Below are positions 26,650 through 35,247 of a stretch of 64,000 bases of DNA, piece after piece. The translations under genes were made by a program, and so were the position numbers. Origin of the DNA: Pirellula sp. (GTDB lineage Bacteria; Planctomycetota; Planctomycetia; Pirellulales; PNKZ01); NCBI GenBank assembly GCA_013822735.1, contig PNKZ01000024.1:1-64000 (forward strand), written 5' to 3'. Under the pieces are notes generated by a model, which saw only the letters and a list, made by a program, of their open reading frames with translations, had not been told where the DNA came from and did not search any database. Position 1 is the first letter of the stretch. Each line of letters opens with the position of its first letter.

Positions 26650-28060
26650 ACGAACCGCTTCCCTGCATCATGCCGCGGCGCGCGCGACCGTGCCGGACGG
26701 GGCGCTGCGCGCGCGGCTGGCCGACGACGTCGAAGAGTTCAGCCCGCTCATCGGTTGGGTCGGCGCGGGAGAGTCGGCTTCGCTCTGTTTAGACGTCGGC
26801 CCGACTGCGCACGGCTTCGGCGGCGAAGCGGCGCTCGTCGAGCGCTTGCGCGCCTGGACCGAGCAGCGCCGGTTGCTTGCCACGGTCGCGCTGGCCGATA
26901 CGCTCGGCGCGGCGTGGGCCGTAGCGCATTGCGGCGAGAGCGAGGAACCGGCGACGTGGCGTTGCCGCGTGATTCCTCCCGGTCGGCAAGCGGCGGCGCT
27001 GGCGACGCTCCCCGTCGCCGCGCTGCGCCTCTCGTTCGGCACCACGGCTTTATTGCAGGAATTGGGATTCTCGCACATCGGGCCGCTCTTGCCGCTGCCG
27101 CGCGAAGCCTTGGCCGAGCGTTTTCCTCCGGAACTTCTGCTGCGCATCGACCAAGCGCTCGGCAAAGTACCGGAGCTGTTCGCCGCGCATCGCCCGTTGC
27201 CCGTGTGGGAAGCCAAGCTCGCGTGGGAGGGAAGTATTGCGAGCGCTGAGTCGCTCGTGGCCGCGTGGCAACATCTGCTGCCGCAGTTGCTCGAGCCGCT
27301 CCGGCAACGAGGACGCGGCGTCGCGCGATTGCTCGCCGAGCAAACCGGCGAATCGCACACGCTCCGCCGGTTTGTCGTCGGCTTGCTGCGCCCCACGCTC
27401 GACGCCGATCACTTGCTCGGCCTGTTGCAGCTGCGGCTGGAAACGGAACGGCTGCGTGAGCCGATCGTCGGCACCCGTTTGGCCGTGTTGGAAGAATCGC
27501 CCCTCGCCGTGCAACAGCAGGTGCTCTTCGCCGATTTGGCCCCGCCGGTCGAATCGCAAGCGTGGGCGACGCTCGTCGAACGGCTCTCCGGCCGGTTGGG
27601 CCATGAGGCGGTCGTACGCGTGCGTCCCCGTGCCGATCATCAGCCCGAGCGCGCTTGGCAGGGCGTGCCGTGGTTGCAACCGCGTGAAACCAACGGGGCA
27701 ACGAATGGACCAGTGAAAGCCTCTCCTTTACGCAAGCGCTCCGCTTCGCGCCAAGGGGCGCCTGCGGCCGATGCGGTGCCGTCGCACGCTCTGCCGCGTC
27801 CGACGTTGCTGCTTCCCCGCCCGCAGCCGATTCGCGTTTTCGCCGTCGCTCCGCAAGGGCATCCGCATCGCTTCGAGAGCGGCGGCCGCGAGCAGCAGGT
27901 CGTCGAAAGCTGGGGACCCGAGCGGTTGGAAACCGGTTGGTGGCGCGGGCCGAGCCTGCGTCGCGATTATTTCCGCGCGCTCCTCGACGACGGTCGCCGC
28001 TGCTGGCTTTTTCGCGAACTCCGCAGCGGCCGCTGGTTTTTGCACGGTTGGTTCGATTAA
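26585..28060 (+). CDS. imuB: ImuB, Y-family polymerase-like protein
   Basis: This 491-residue protein resembles a DNA polymerase IV-like protein acting as the hub of the ImuA-ImuB-DnaE2 mutasome. Visible are MRILCLRLRLR at the start, VEEFSPLIGWVGAGESASLC, LDVGPTAHGFGGEAALVERL, and VALADTLGAAWAVAH of the palm. A little-finger-like region (RRFVVGLLRPTLDADHLL) and a long C-terminal tail follow. The segment between the first strand and SPLIGW, normally near 80-100 residues, is only about 40 here and Arg/Ala-rich, so part of the palm appears missing. The start overlaps imuA. Catalytic acids are generally absent in ImuB. Confidence 0.82.
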   Translation: MTMRILCLRLRLRHDGEPPGRERTASLHHAAARATVPDGALRARLADDVEEFSPLIGWVGAGESASLCLDVGPTAHGFGGEAALVERLRAWTEQRRLLATVALADTLGAAWAVAHCGESEEPATWRCRVIPPGRQAAALATLPVAALRLSFGTTALLQELGFSHIGPLLPLPREALAERFPPELLLRIDQALGKVPELFAAHRPLPVWEAKLAWEGSIASAESLVAAWQHLLPQLLEPLRQRGRGVARLLAEQTGESHTLRRFVVGLLRPTLDADHLLGLLQLRLETERLREPIVGTRLAVLEESPLAVQQQVLFADLAPPVESQAWATLVERLSGRLGHEAVVRVRPRADHQPERAWQGVPWLQPRETNGATNGPVKASPLRKRSASRQGAPAADAVPSHALPRPTLLLPRPQPIRVFAVAPQGHPHRFESGGREQQVVESWGPERLETGWWRGPSLRRDYFRALLDDGRRCWLFRELRSGRWFLHGWFD

Positions 28061-28079
28061 CTCCGACGAGGTCGCCCCG

Positions 28080-31000
28080 ATGCTCCGCTATGCCGAACTT
28101 CACTGCTTGAGCAACTTCACCTTTCTCCGTGCGGCTTCGCATCCGGACGAACTGGTGGCGCGGGCGGTCGAACTCGGCTACTCGGCGTTGGCCGTCACTG
28201 ATCGGCATAGTCTCGCAGGCGTCGTAGAAGCACATGCCGCCGCGAAGGAAGCCGACCTGAAGTTACTGATCGGCGCGGAAGTGCATCCGAGCGATGCCCC
28301 GAGCACGGTGCTTTTGGCGACCGATCGGGCCGCGTACGGTCGGCTGGCGCGGCTGCTCACGCTCGGCAAATCGCGCGCTCCCAAAGGGGAATGCCATTTG
28401 ACCTTTGCCGACCTCGCGACCTACGGCGAAGGACTACTGGCCTGCGTCTTCGCCGATCCCGCGGCGTCGACGCCGCCGACGGTCTCGCAGCTTTCGGCCT
28501 ACCGTGAACTGTTCGGCGATCGGGCTTATCTCTTGGCCGAGGCGCATTGCGGGCCCGACGACCGCGCGTGGTTTGCCGAGCTGCAAACGTTGTCGCGTCG
28601 TGCAAAGCTCCCGCTCGCGGCGGCCGGCGGCGTTTACTACCACACGCCCCAGCGCAGGCCGCTACAAGACGTACTCACGGCCATTCGCCTCGGTCGTCCG
28701 GTGGCCGAATGCGGCAAAGAATTGTTCGCCAACGCCGAGCGGCATCTCCACGCGATCGACGAATTGGAACTGCTCTACGAGTCGCTCCCCGGCGCGATCG
28801 CGCGCTCCGCGGAAGTCGCCGACCGTTGCCGGTTTTGCCTCGACGAACTCCGTTATGAATATCCCGAAGAGCTCGCGCCGGTCGGCGTTACTCCGGCGGA
28901 ATACCTTCGCAAGCTGGCCTGGGACGGGGCGGCCGAGCGTTATCCGCAAGGCGTTCCCGTGAAGGTGCGCGACCTCGTGACGCGCGAGCTCGGGCTCATC
29001 GAGGAGCTGCACTACGAAGCCTACTTTCTCACGGTGTGGGACCTCGTGCGCTTCGCTCGCTCGCAAGATATCCTCTGCCAAGGGCGCGGCTCCGCGGCCA
29101 ATTCGGCCGTCTGCTATTGCCTCGGCGTCACGGCCGTCGACCCCGACCGCACCGACGTCCTCTTCGAACGGTTCATCAGCAAAGAACGGGACGAAGCGCC
29201 CGACATCGATATCGATTTCGAACACGAGCGCCGCGAAGAAGTGCTGCAATACGTGTACGACAAGTACGGTCGCGAACGGGCCGCCATGACCGGCGTGACC
29301 ATTCGCTATCGCACTCGTTCCGCATCGCGCGAAGTCGGCAAGGCGCTCGGCCTGCTCGAAGAGCAAATCGACGCGCTGGCCAAGACGTTCGTCGACCATC
29401 ATCGCAATCCGGAAACTAAATGGCAGGAGTGTTGCCAAGACGGCGGGCTCGATCTCGACAATCGACAGACGGCCCAATTCATTCTGCTGGCGAGCGAATT
29501 GGTCGGCTTTCCGCGACACTTGTCGCAACATGTCGGCGGCATGGTCGTGAGCCGTGGTCCGCTTTGCGAAATGGTGCCGATCGAAAATGCCGCGATGCCG
29601 GGGCGGACCGTGATCGAGTGGAACAAAGACGATCTCGACGTGCTCGGTTTGCTCAAGGTCGATTGCTTGGCGCTCGGCATGCTCACGGCGATCCGCAAAT
29701 GCTTCACGCTCATCGAAGGCGCCGGTGGCCCTAAGCTCACGCTGGCCGACGTTCCCGCGGAAGATCCGGCGGTATACGAGATGGTGTCGCGGGCCGACAC
29801 GATGGGGGTGTTTCAGATCGAAAGCCGCGCCCAAATGAGCATGCTGCCTCGTTTGCGGCCGGCGAAGTTTTACGACCTCGTGATCGAGGTGGCGATCGTG
29901 CGCCCCGGCCCGATTCAGGGAAACATGGTCCATCCGTACTTGCGACGCCGCGCGGGAGAAGAGCCGGTGGAGTATCCCACCGAAGAGGTTTGCCAGGTGC
30001 TCTACAAGACGCTCGGCGTGCCGATCTTCCAAGAGCAGGCGATGAAGCTGGCCATCGTCGCCGCGGGTTTCTCGCCGGGGGAAGCCGATCAATTGCGCCG
30101 TGCGATGGCCGCTTGGCGACGCAAAGGAGGCATCGACGCCTTTCGCGACAAGCTGCTCGACGGCATGCGCGCCAACGGCATCTCCGACGAATTTGCCGAG
30201 CGGCTCTACCAGCAAATTTGCGGCTTCGGTGAATACGGCTTTCCGGAGTCGCACGCCGCCAGTTTCGCGCTGCTGGTCTATGTATCGGCCTGGTTGAAGT
30301 GCCATTATCCGGCCGCTTTTTGCGCGGCGCTGATTAATAGCCAGCCGATGGGTTTCTACGCCCCGGGCCAGCTCGTTCGCGATGCCCGGGAGCATGGCGT
30401 CGCGATTCGCGCCATCGACGTGAGCCATAGCGATTGGGATCTCACGCTGGAGCCCGGCGACGAGATCCACGGAGAAACCCCGGCCGTACGGCTCGGCTTG
30501 CGGCTGCTGCAAGGGATGCCTGAAGCGGCGGCTCGGCGGATCGTCGAGGCCCGTCGCGCCGGTCCGTTCTTGTCGACGACCGACTTGGCCCGCCGCGCCG
30601 ACCTCGGGCAGCCGCTGCTGCTGCTCCTGGCCCGAGCCGATGCATTGCGCCTGGCCTCGGAGAATCGCCGCGCAGCCCTCTGGAGCGCCCTGGCCGAGCG
30701 GCGCGATCGGAATCGCCCGCTGTTTGCCGAACTGGGCGTCGGCGACGACGAACCTGCCGTCGCCGCTTCGCTCCCGCCGACGCTGACGCCGCTCGAGGAA
30801 GTTTTGGCCGATTATCGTTCGGCAGGCTTTTCACTGCGCGCCCATCCCGTTTCGTTTCTCCGCGAACAATTGCGGCGGCGTCAGAGCCTTTCGGCCGGAG
30901 AACTTGCAGAGCACAAGCATGGCGAGCTGGTTCGCACGGCCGGCTTGGTGCTGCTCCGCCAGCGCCCGAGCACGGCCAAGGGCATTACGTTTGTGACGCT

Positions 31001-31205
31001 CGAAGACGAGACGGGCGTCATCAATCTCGTGCTGCACGCGGCCGTTTGGCAGCGCTATCGCGAAGTGGCCCGCGCCGCGAAGGTGTGGCTGGTCGACGGA
31101 CGTTTGGAAAGGCAGGGGCCCATCGTGCACGTCGTGGCCGCACGGTTGGTCGATCTTACATCGAATCTAAGGGATATCGCCCAGCGTTCGCGCGACTTCC
31201 AATAG
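28080..31205 (+). CDS. dnaE2: error-prone DNA polymerase DnaE2
   Basis: This 1041-residue protein is a C-family polymerase that performs translesion synthesis with ImuB. The N-terminal PHP domain has LHCLSNFTFLRAASHPDELV, ALAVTDRHSLAGVVEAH and LLIGAEV. The palm has GRGSAANSAVCYCLGVT and PDIDIDFEHERREEV with the catalytic aspartates near residues 375-379. Later segments are FPRHLSQHVGGMVV, GVFQIESRAQMSML and GFGEYGFPESHAASFALLVY, the last being characteristic of DnaE2 rather than DnaE1. An OB-fold (TFVTLEDETGVINLVL) is near residue 965. Its ATG follows imuB by 19 bases. Confidence 0.95.
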   Translation: MLRYAELHCLSNFTFLRAASHPDELVARAVELGYSALAVTDRHSLAGVVEAHAAAKEADLKLLIGAEVHPSDAPSTVLLATDRAAYGRLARLLTLGKSRAPKGECHLTFADLATYGEGLLACVFADPAASTPPTVSQLSAYRELFGDRAYLLAEAHCGPDDRAWFAELQTLSRRAKLPLAAAGGVYYHTPQRRPLQDVLTAIRLGRPVAECGKELFANAERHLHAIDELELLYESLPGAIARSAEVADRCRFCLDELRYEYPEELAPVGVTPAEYLRKLAWDGAAERYPQGVPVKVRDLVTRELGLIEELHYEAYFLTVWDLVRFARSQDILCQGRGSAANSAVCYCLGVTAVDPDRTDVLFERFISKERDEAPDIDIDFEHERREEVLQYVYDKYGRERAAMTGVTIRYRTRSASREVGKALGLLEEQIDALAKTFVDHHRNPETKWQECCQDGGLDLDNRQTAQFILLASELVGFPRHLSQHVGGMVVSRGPLCEMVPIENAAMPGRTVIEWNKDDLDVLGLLKVDCLALGMLTAIRKCFTLIEGAGGPKLTLADVPAEDPAVYEMVSRADTMGVFQIESRAQMSMLPRLRPAKFYDLVIEVAIVRPGPIQGNMVHPYLRRRAGEEPVEYPTEEVCQVLYKTLGVPIFQEQAMKLAIVAAGFSPGEADQLRRAMAAWRRKGGIDAFRDKLLDGMRANGISDEFAERLYQQICGFGEYGFPESHAASFALLVYVSAWLKCHYPAAFCAALINSQPMGFYAPGQLVRDAREHGVAIRAIDVSHSDWDLTLEPGDEIHGETPAVRLGLRLLQGMPEAAARRIVEARRAGPFLSTTDLARRADLGQPLLLLLARADALRLASENRRAALWSALAERRDRNRPLFAELGVGDDEPAVAASLPPTLTPLEEVLADYRSAGFSLRAHPVSFLREQLRRRQSLSAGELAEHKHGELVRTAGLVLLRQRPSTAKGITFVTLEDETGVINLVLHAAVWQRYREVARAAKVWLVDGRLERQGPIVHVVAARLVDLTSNLRDIAQRSRDFQ

Positions 31206-31616
31206 CCGTTTGCCCCCGAACAAGATTTCCCAAGTTACCAACCTGCCGCTGCACACATCGCGACTCGCAAATCGCCTCAGAAATCGCCGCACGTCGACTG
31301 CTTGCGTACGCCACGAGCATGAATCCACTTCTCTTGAGCAAAACGCTCTTGCTCAATGCCGCGCGAACGGGCATAAGTGCTTACGCGACGCCGGGAGTTG
31401 CTTGTTATCGAGCACGAGCTGCTCCGACGTAAACCTTGTGCACGCAATGCTCTGCGTCGGCGAGCAGAGTCAAACAAACGACGCCGCAATATTCTGCGGC
31501 ACACGGTTTGCCAATTGCTCGCTGTTGATTCTCGTCGCAGAACGATTCCTCGCCCCGCTGCGACGACTAGAAGGCCCCGATTCCGATCGCACGCACCCCG
31601 CCAAGAGCTGAACCCC
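31206..31616. other. intergenic region between dnaE2 and the ATP-grasp cluster
   Basis: These 411 bp contain no convincing gene. Two stem-loops are visible: TTGAGCAA/TTGCTCAA arms with a 7-base loop at 31334-31356, and GCCGCA/TGCGGC arms at 31483-31500. Neither has a T-run. The first may end the dnaE2 message or act in the 5' leader of the next cluster. The promoter for the ATP-grasp cluster should be here. Confidence 0.4.
31334..31356. repeat. stem-loop with perfect 8-bp arms
   Basis: TTGAGCAA at 31334-31341 is the exact inverse of TTGCTCAA at 31349-31356, with a 7-base loop. It lies 129 bases after the dnaE2 stop. Without a T-run, a terminator role is only possible; it could also be a protein-binding site. 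Confidence 0.45.
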
Positions 31617-33146
31617 ATGTGCTTTGACGCCTACGACAGCGAAGGCTTCTACGACGAAATGTTCGACGCCGCCGGCAAGCCCCGCCTGCGTGCGTCGCTC
31701 CTCGCCGACAAAATTAGCGCCCTGAACGACGGCGAGCTTTCGCGTCGCCAACAAGCGGCCGAACGGGCCTTGCTCAATATGGGCATCACATTCAACGTCT
31801 ACGGTCACGAAGCCGGGACCGAAAAGGTTTGGCCGTTCGACGTGATTCCCCGCATTATCGAACATGCCGAATGGCAATACTTGGAACGCGGCCTGAAGCA
31901 GCGTATCCGAGCTTTGAATCTCTTCATCGACGATCTGTACCACGATCGGAAGATCGTGAAAGACGGCATCGTGCCGGCCGACCTCGTCGAATCGGGCAAG
32001 TGCTACCTGCGCCCCTGCCAAGGGTTTGATCCTCCCGGCGGCGTCTGGTGCCACATCACCGGCACGGATCTCGTGCGCGACGCCGACGGACAATTCTTCG
32101 TTCTCGAAGACAACTTGCGCTGCCCGTCGGGCGTGTCGTACGTGATCGAAAACCGCGAAGTGATGAAGCGGACGTTCCCGCAAGTGTTCCAAGGTCTCGG
32201 CGTCGTCGCCGTGGAAGACTATCCGGAAAAGCTGTTGGAGACGTTGCAGTTCGTCGCCCCCAAGGGTTGCGACGATCCGACGGTCGTGGTGATGACGCCC
32301 GGCCCTTACAACTCGGCTTACTTCGAGCATTCGTTCCTCGCGCAGCAGATGGGCGTAGAACTCGTGGAAGGGCGCGACCTCGTCGTTTCCGACGGCTACG
32401 TGCACATGCGTACGACGCACGGCCTGAAGCGCGTCGACGTTATCTACCGCCGCATTGACGACGATTTCCTCGATCCGCTCGCCTTCCGTCCCGATTCGAC
32501 CTTGGGCGTGCCCGGCTTGGCCGAGGTGTATCGCAACGGCAAGGTGGCGCTCGCCAACGCCCCCGGCACCGGCATCGCCGACGACAAGGCCGTGTACGCA
32601 TACGTGCCGCAGATCATCAAATACTACTTGGGCGAAGACATCATCCTCCCCAATGTTCCCACGTTCCTCTGCTCCGACGAAAAACAGCGCGAGCACGTGT
32701 TGGCAAACATCGACAAACTCGTTGTGAAGCCGACCAACGAGTCGGGCGGTTACGGCATCGTGCTCGGACCAAAAGCAACGCCGGAAGAACTGGTCGCCGC
32801 GGCCGATCGTATTCGCGAGAACCCGCGCAACTACGTGGCCCAGCCGATGCTCAATCTCTCGCGCGTGCCGTCGCTCGTCGACGATCGCTTTGAGGGACGC
32901 CACGTCGACTTACGCCCCTACATTTTGTACGGCAAAGACATCTTCGTACTCCCCGGCGGCCTAACGCGCGTGGCCCTCAAGAAGGGCTCGATGGTCGTCA
33001 ACTCGTCGCAGGGAGGCGGCAGCAAAGACACCTGGGTTCTCGGCAGCGACGTCATTCCGACCGTGACGAACGTCGCCGGCGATGTCGTCGTGCCGCCGGA
33101 ACCGCCGAGCGGTCCGACGCAACGACAAATGCAAACGACGTCGTAA
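31617..33146 (+). CDS. circularly permuted ATP-grasp protein (DUF404/DUF407 type)
   Basis: This 509-residue protein belongs to the circularly permuted type 2 ATP-grasp family. Signatures include [20 protein letters not shown] at the start, [72 protein letters not shown], and [17 protein letters not shown] near residue 375. The family is predicted to form amide bonds, probably making or modifying a small peptide. It heads a three-gene cluster with alpha-E and transglutaminase genes, a known association of unknown chemistry. The ATG at 31617 fits the family start; the longer upstream frame does not. Confidence 0.92.
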   Translation: MCFDAYDSEGFYDEMFDAAGKPRLRASLLADKISALNDGELSRRQQAAERALLNMGITFNVYGHEAGTEKVWPFDVIPRIIEHAEWQYLERGLKQRIRALNLFIDDLYHDRKIVKDGIVPADLVESGKCYLRPCQGFDPPGGVWCHITGTDLVRDADGQFFVLEDNLRCPSGVSYVIENREVMKRTFPQVFQGLGVVAVEDYPEKLLETLQFVAPKGCDDPTVVVMTPGPYNSAYFEHSFLAQQMGVELVEGRDLVVSDGYVHMRTTHGLKRVDVIYRRIDDDFLDPLAFRPDSTLGVPGLAEVYRNGKVALANAPGTGIADDKAVYAYVPQIIKYYLGEDIILPNVPTFLCSDEKQREHVLANIDKLVVKPTNESGGYGIVLGPKATPEELVAAADRIRENPRNYVAQPMLNLSRVPSLVDDRFEGRHVDLRPYILYGKDIFVLPGGLTRVALKKGSMVVNSSQGGGSKDTWVLGSDVIPTVTNVAGDVVVPPEPPSGPTQRQMQTTS

Positions 33147-33220
33147 CGCATCACGACTTCGCTTGTAGTGAAACGCGGTCTCTGATTCCGAATTGCCTCT
33201 ATTGAGTTCGTCGCACACCC

Positions 33221-34198
33221 ATGCTCAGTCGCGTCGCCGATTCCGTTTACTGGATGAGTCGCTATCTAGAACGCGCCGAAAACGTCGCGCGTTTCGTCGA
33301 CGTCAACTACAACCTCTCGCTCGATCTGGGCAACCGGGTTCGCGAGCAATGGGAACCGCTTGTTTACACGACCGGCGACCAGGAAGTGTTTCTGGAGAAC
33401 TACGGCAACTTCTCCCAACGCAACGTCATCAACTTCTTGACGTTCGAGATGAAGAATTTCAACTCGGTGCTGGCCTGCTTGAGCGGCGCCCGTGAAAACG
33501 CGCGTACCGTGCGCGACATCATCTCCTCGGCGGTGTGGGAAGAAATCAACAAGTTCTACCTCTACGTGAAGAACTCCGCCGGTGACAAACGTCTGCTGGA
33601 GGAGCCGCACGACTTCTTCCATCAGGTGAAGCGCAGCAGTCACCTGATCCTCGGCTTGCTCGACGCCACGATCTCGCGCGACGAGGCGTGGTTCTTCGCG
33701 CACGTCGGCCGGCTCATCGAACGGGCCGATAAGACGTCCCGGATTCTCGACGTCAAATACTACATTCTGCTGCCGACGGTGACCGACGTCGGCACGCCGC
33801 TCGACAGTATTCAATGGGCAGCGTTGTTGAAATCGGCCGGCGCGTTGGAGATGTACCGCAAAAGCCGCGGCCGCATCACGCCGCGCGACGTCGTCGATTT
33901 CCTCCTGCTCGATCGCGAATTCCCCCGCTCGATTCGCTTCTGCCTCAGCGAAGCGGAAGAGTCGCTCCTGGCGATTCTCGGCACCTCGCATTCGCACTTC
34001 CGCAACGAAGCGGAACGCCGCATGGGCCAACTAAGCGCGGATCTCGACTATGCACAGGTCGACGACATTATCAAAAGCGGTCTGCACGAATATCTCGACG
34101 GTTTCCAAGACAAGCTGAATGCGGTCGGCGCGGCCATCAGCGATTCGTTCTTTCAAACAAGTCCGGCGGCTAGCAACGGCGCGGTCCTCGCCAAATAG
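33221..34198 (+). CDS. alpha-E domain protein (DUF403)
   Basis: This 325-residue all-alpha protein starts MLSRVADSVYWMSRYLERAE, the hallmark opening of the alpha-E family. Further on are RTVRDIISSAVWEEINKFYL, DEAWFFAHVGRLIERADKTS and RILDVKYYILL. Alpha-E proteins almost always neighbour the permuted ATP-grasp gene, as here (74 bases after it), and are thought to act with it. The conserved E/R-rich helical surface suggests substrate or partner binding. No enzymatic reaction is established. Confidence 0.92.
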   Translation: MLSRVADSVYWMSRYLERAENVARFVDVNYNLSLDLGNRVREQWEPLVYTTGDQEVFLENYGNFSQRNVINFLTFEMKNFNSVLACLSGARENARTVRDIISSAVWEEINKFYLYVKNSAGDKRLLEEPHDFFHQVKRSSHLILGLLDATISRDEAWFFAHVGRLIERADKTSRILDVKYYILLPTVTDVGTPLDSIQWAALLKSAGALEMYRKSRGRITPRDVVDFLLLDREFPRSIRFCLSEAEESLLAILGTSHSHFRNEAERRMGQLSADLDYAQVDDIIKSGLHEYLDGFQDKLNAVGAAISDSFFQTSPAASNGAVLAK

Positions 34199-34326
34199 TC
34201 GACCGAACGCGGTTCTGATTCATTGCAATTCCACGGCCTTGCGCGCCGTGCCTACGTACGTTCCTTAGGCGGAATCGATACGCTCCCGTTCTGATCGACA
34301 CCACTTCGAGTAAGCTTCCGCCTTCG

Positions 34327-35247
34327 ATGCAGTTTCACATTAAGCATGCGACCCGGTATCGCTACACGCGGCCGGTATTTTGCGAACCGATGACTATTCG
34401 CCTGCGGCCGCGCGAAGACGCGGCGCAGCGCTTGCTCCGCTACAATCTGTGGATCGATCCGCAGCCGGCGGGCATGTCCGACTACGTCGACGTCGACGGC
34501 CACACGTCGACGCAGGTCTGGTTCGATCAACCGGCCACGGCGCTCTCGATTGTCGTGTCGAGCGTCGTCGAAACGTTGCGGACGAACCCGTTCGACTATT
34601 TGCTCAGTCCCGAAGGCCTCACGGCGCCGCTGCGATACAACGAGGCGGTGCGCCTCGCGCTGACTCCCTACCTGCAACAAGGGCCGGCCGATCCGGAGGT
34701 CGTCGCCGCCGCCGATCACATCTTGAAGATAAGCGGCGGTCGGCTCCCCGCGTTTTTGACCGAGCTCACGCTTTGGCTCAACGCCAACTTCCCTCGCTAC
34801 GTGCGCTTAGATGGGCCGCCGCTGGAGCCCGCTGAAACGCTCCGCGAAAAAAGCGGAACCTGCCGCGACCTGACGGAACTGTTCAACGCGATCTGCCGCA
34901 GCGTCGGCCTGGCGGCGCGTTTCGTGAGCGGCTATCACGAACGAGAAGATTCCGAAGGTCGCCGATTTCTGCATGCCTGGAGCGAAGTGTATCTGCCGGG
35001 CGCCGGCTGGCGCGGCTACGATCCGACCGCCGGCCTCGCCGTCGCAGATCGTCATGTGGCGCTGGCCGCTTCGGCCTCGCCGATTCTCGCGGCCCCCACG
35101 TGCGGCACGTTCCGCGGCAACGGCGCCGAGTCGACCATGGACACGCAACTTGTGATCCGCACCGTGGAACGTGGCGATCCGGTCGAGCAACCGCTCCACG
35201 CCCACTTCTCGCTGGCCGACGCCGTGGTCGATTTAGGGCTTCGCTGA
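34327..35247 (+). CDS. transglutaminase-like cysteine protease family protein
   Basis: This 306-residue protein has the N-terminal beta domain typical of bacterial transglutaminase-like proteins (MQFHIKHATRYRYTRPVFCE) and the catalytic core: Cys179 in EKSGTCRDLTELFNAICR, His216 in FLHAWSEVYLP and Asp232 in WRGYDPTAGL. These form a Cys-His-Asp triad for peptide cleavage or crosslinking. No signal peptide is seen, so it acts in the cytoplasm. It is the third member of the ATP-grasp/alpha-E cluster and probably trims or releases its product. Its last 15 bases overlap the convergent sulfatase gene. Confidence 0.92.
   Translation: MQFHIKHATRYRYTRPVFCEPMTIRLRPREDAAQRLLRYNLWIDPQPAGMSDYVDVDGHTSTQVWFDQPATALSIVVSSVVETLRTNPFDYLLSPEGLTAPLRYNEAVRLALTPYLQQGPADPEVVAAADHILKISGGRLPAFLTELTLWLNANFPRYVRLDGPPLEPAETLREKSGTCRDLTELFNAICRSVGLAARFVSGYHEREDSEGRRFLHAWSEVYLPGAGWRGYDPTAGLAVADRHVALAASASPILAAPTCGTFRGNGAESTMDTQLVIRTVERGDPVEQPLHAHFSLADAVVDLGLR

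Noticed and set aside
26748-28235. 495-codon minus-strand frame across imuB and dnaE2
   Set aside because: It overlaps two real genes in opposite orientation and is very Arg-rich.
28662-30512. 616-codon open frame antisense to dnaE2
   Set aside because: It mirrors the dnaE2 codon pattern, has no RBS, and shows no recognisable domain.
31470-32903. 477-codon open frame antisense to the ATP-grasp gene
   Set aside because: The ATP-grasp gene has clear family motifs and the mirror frame is His/Val/Arg-rich without structure.
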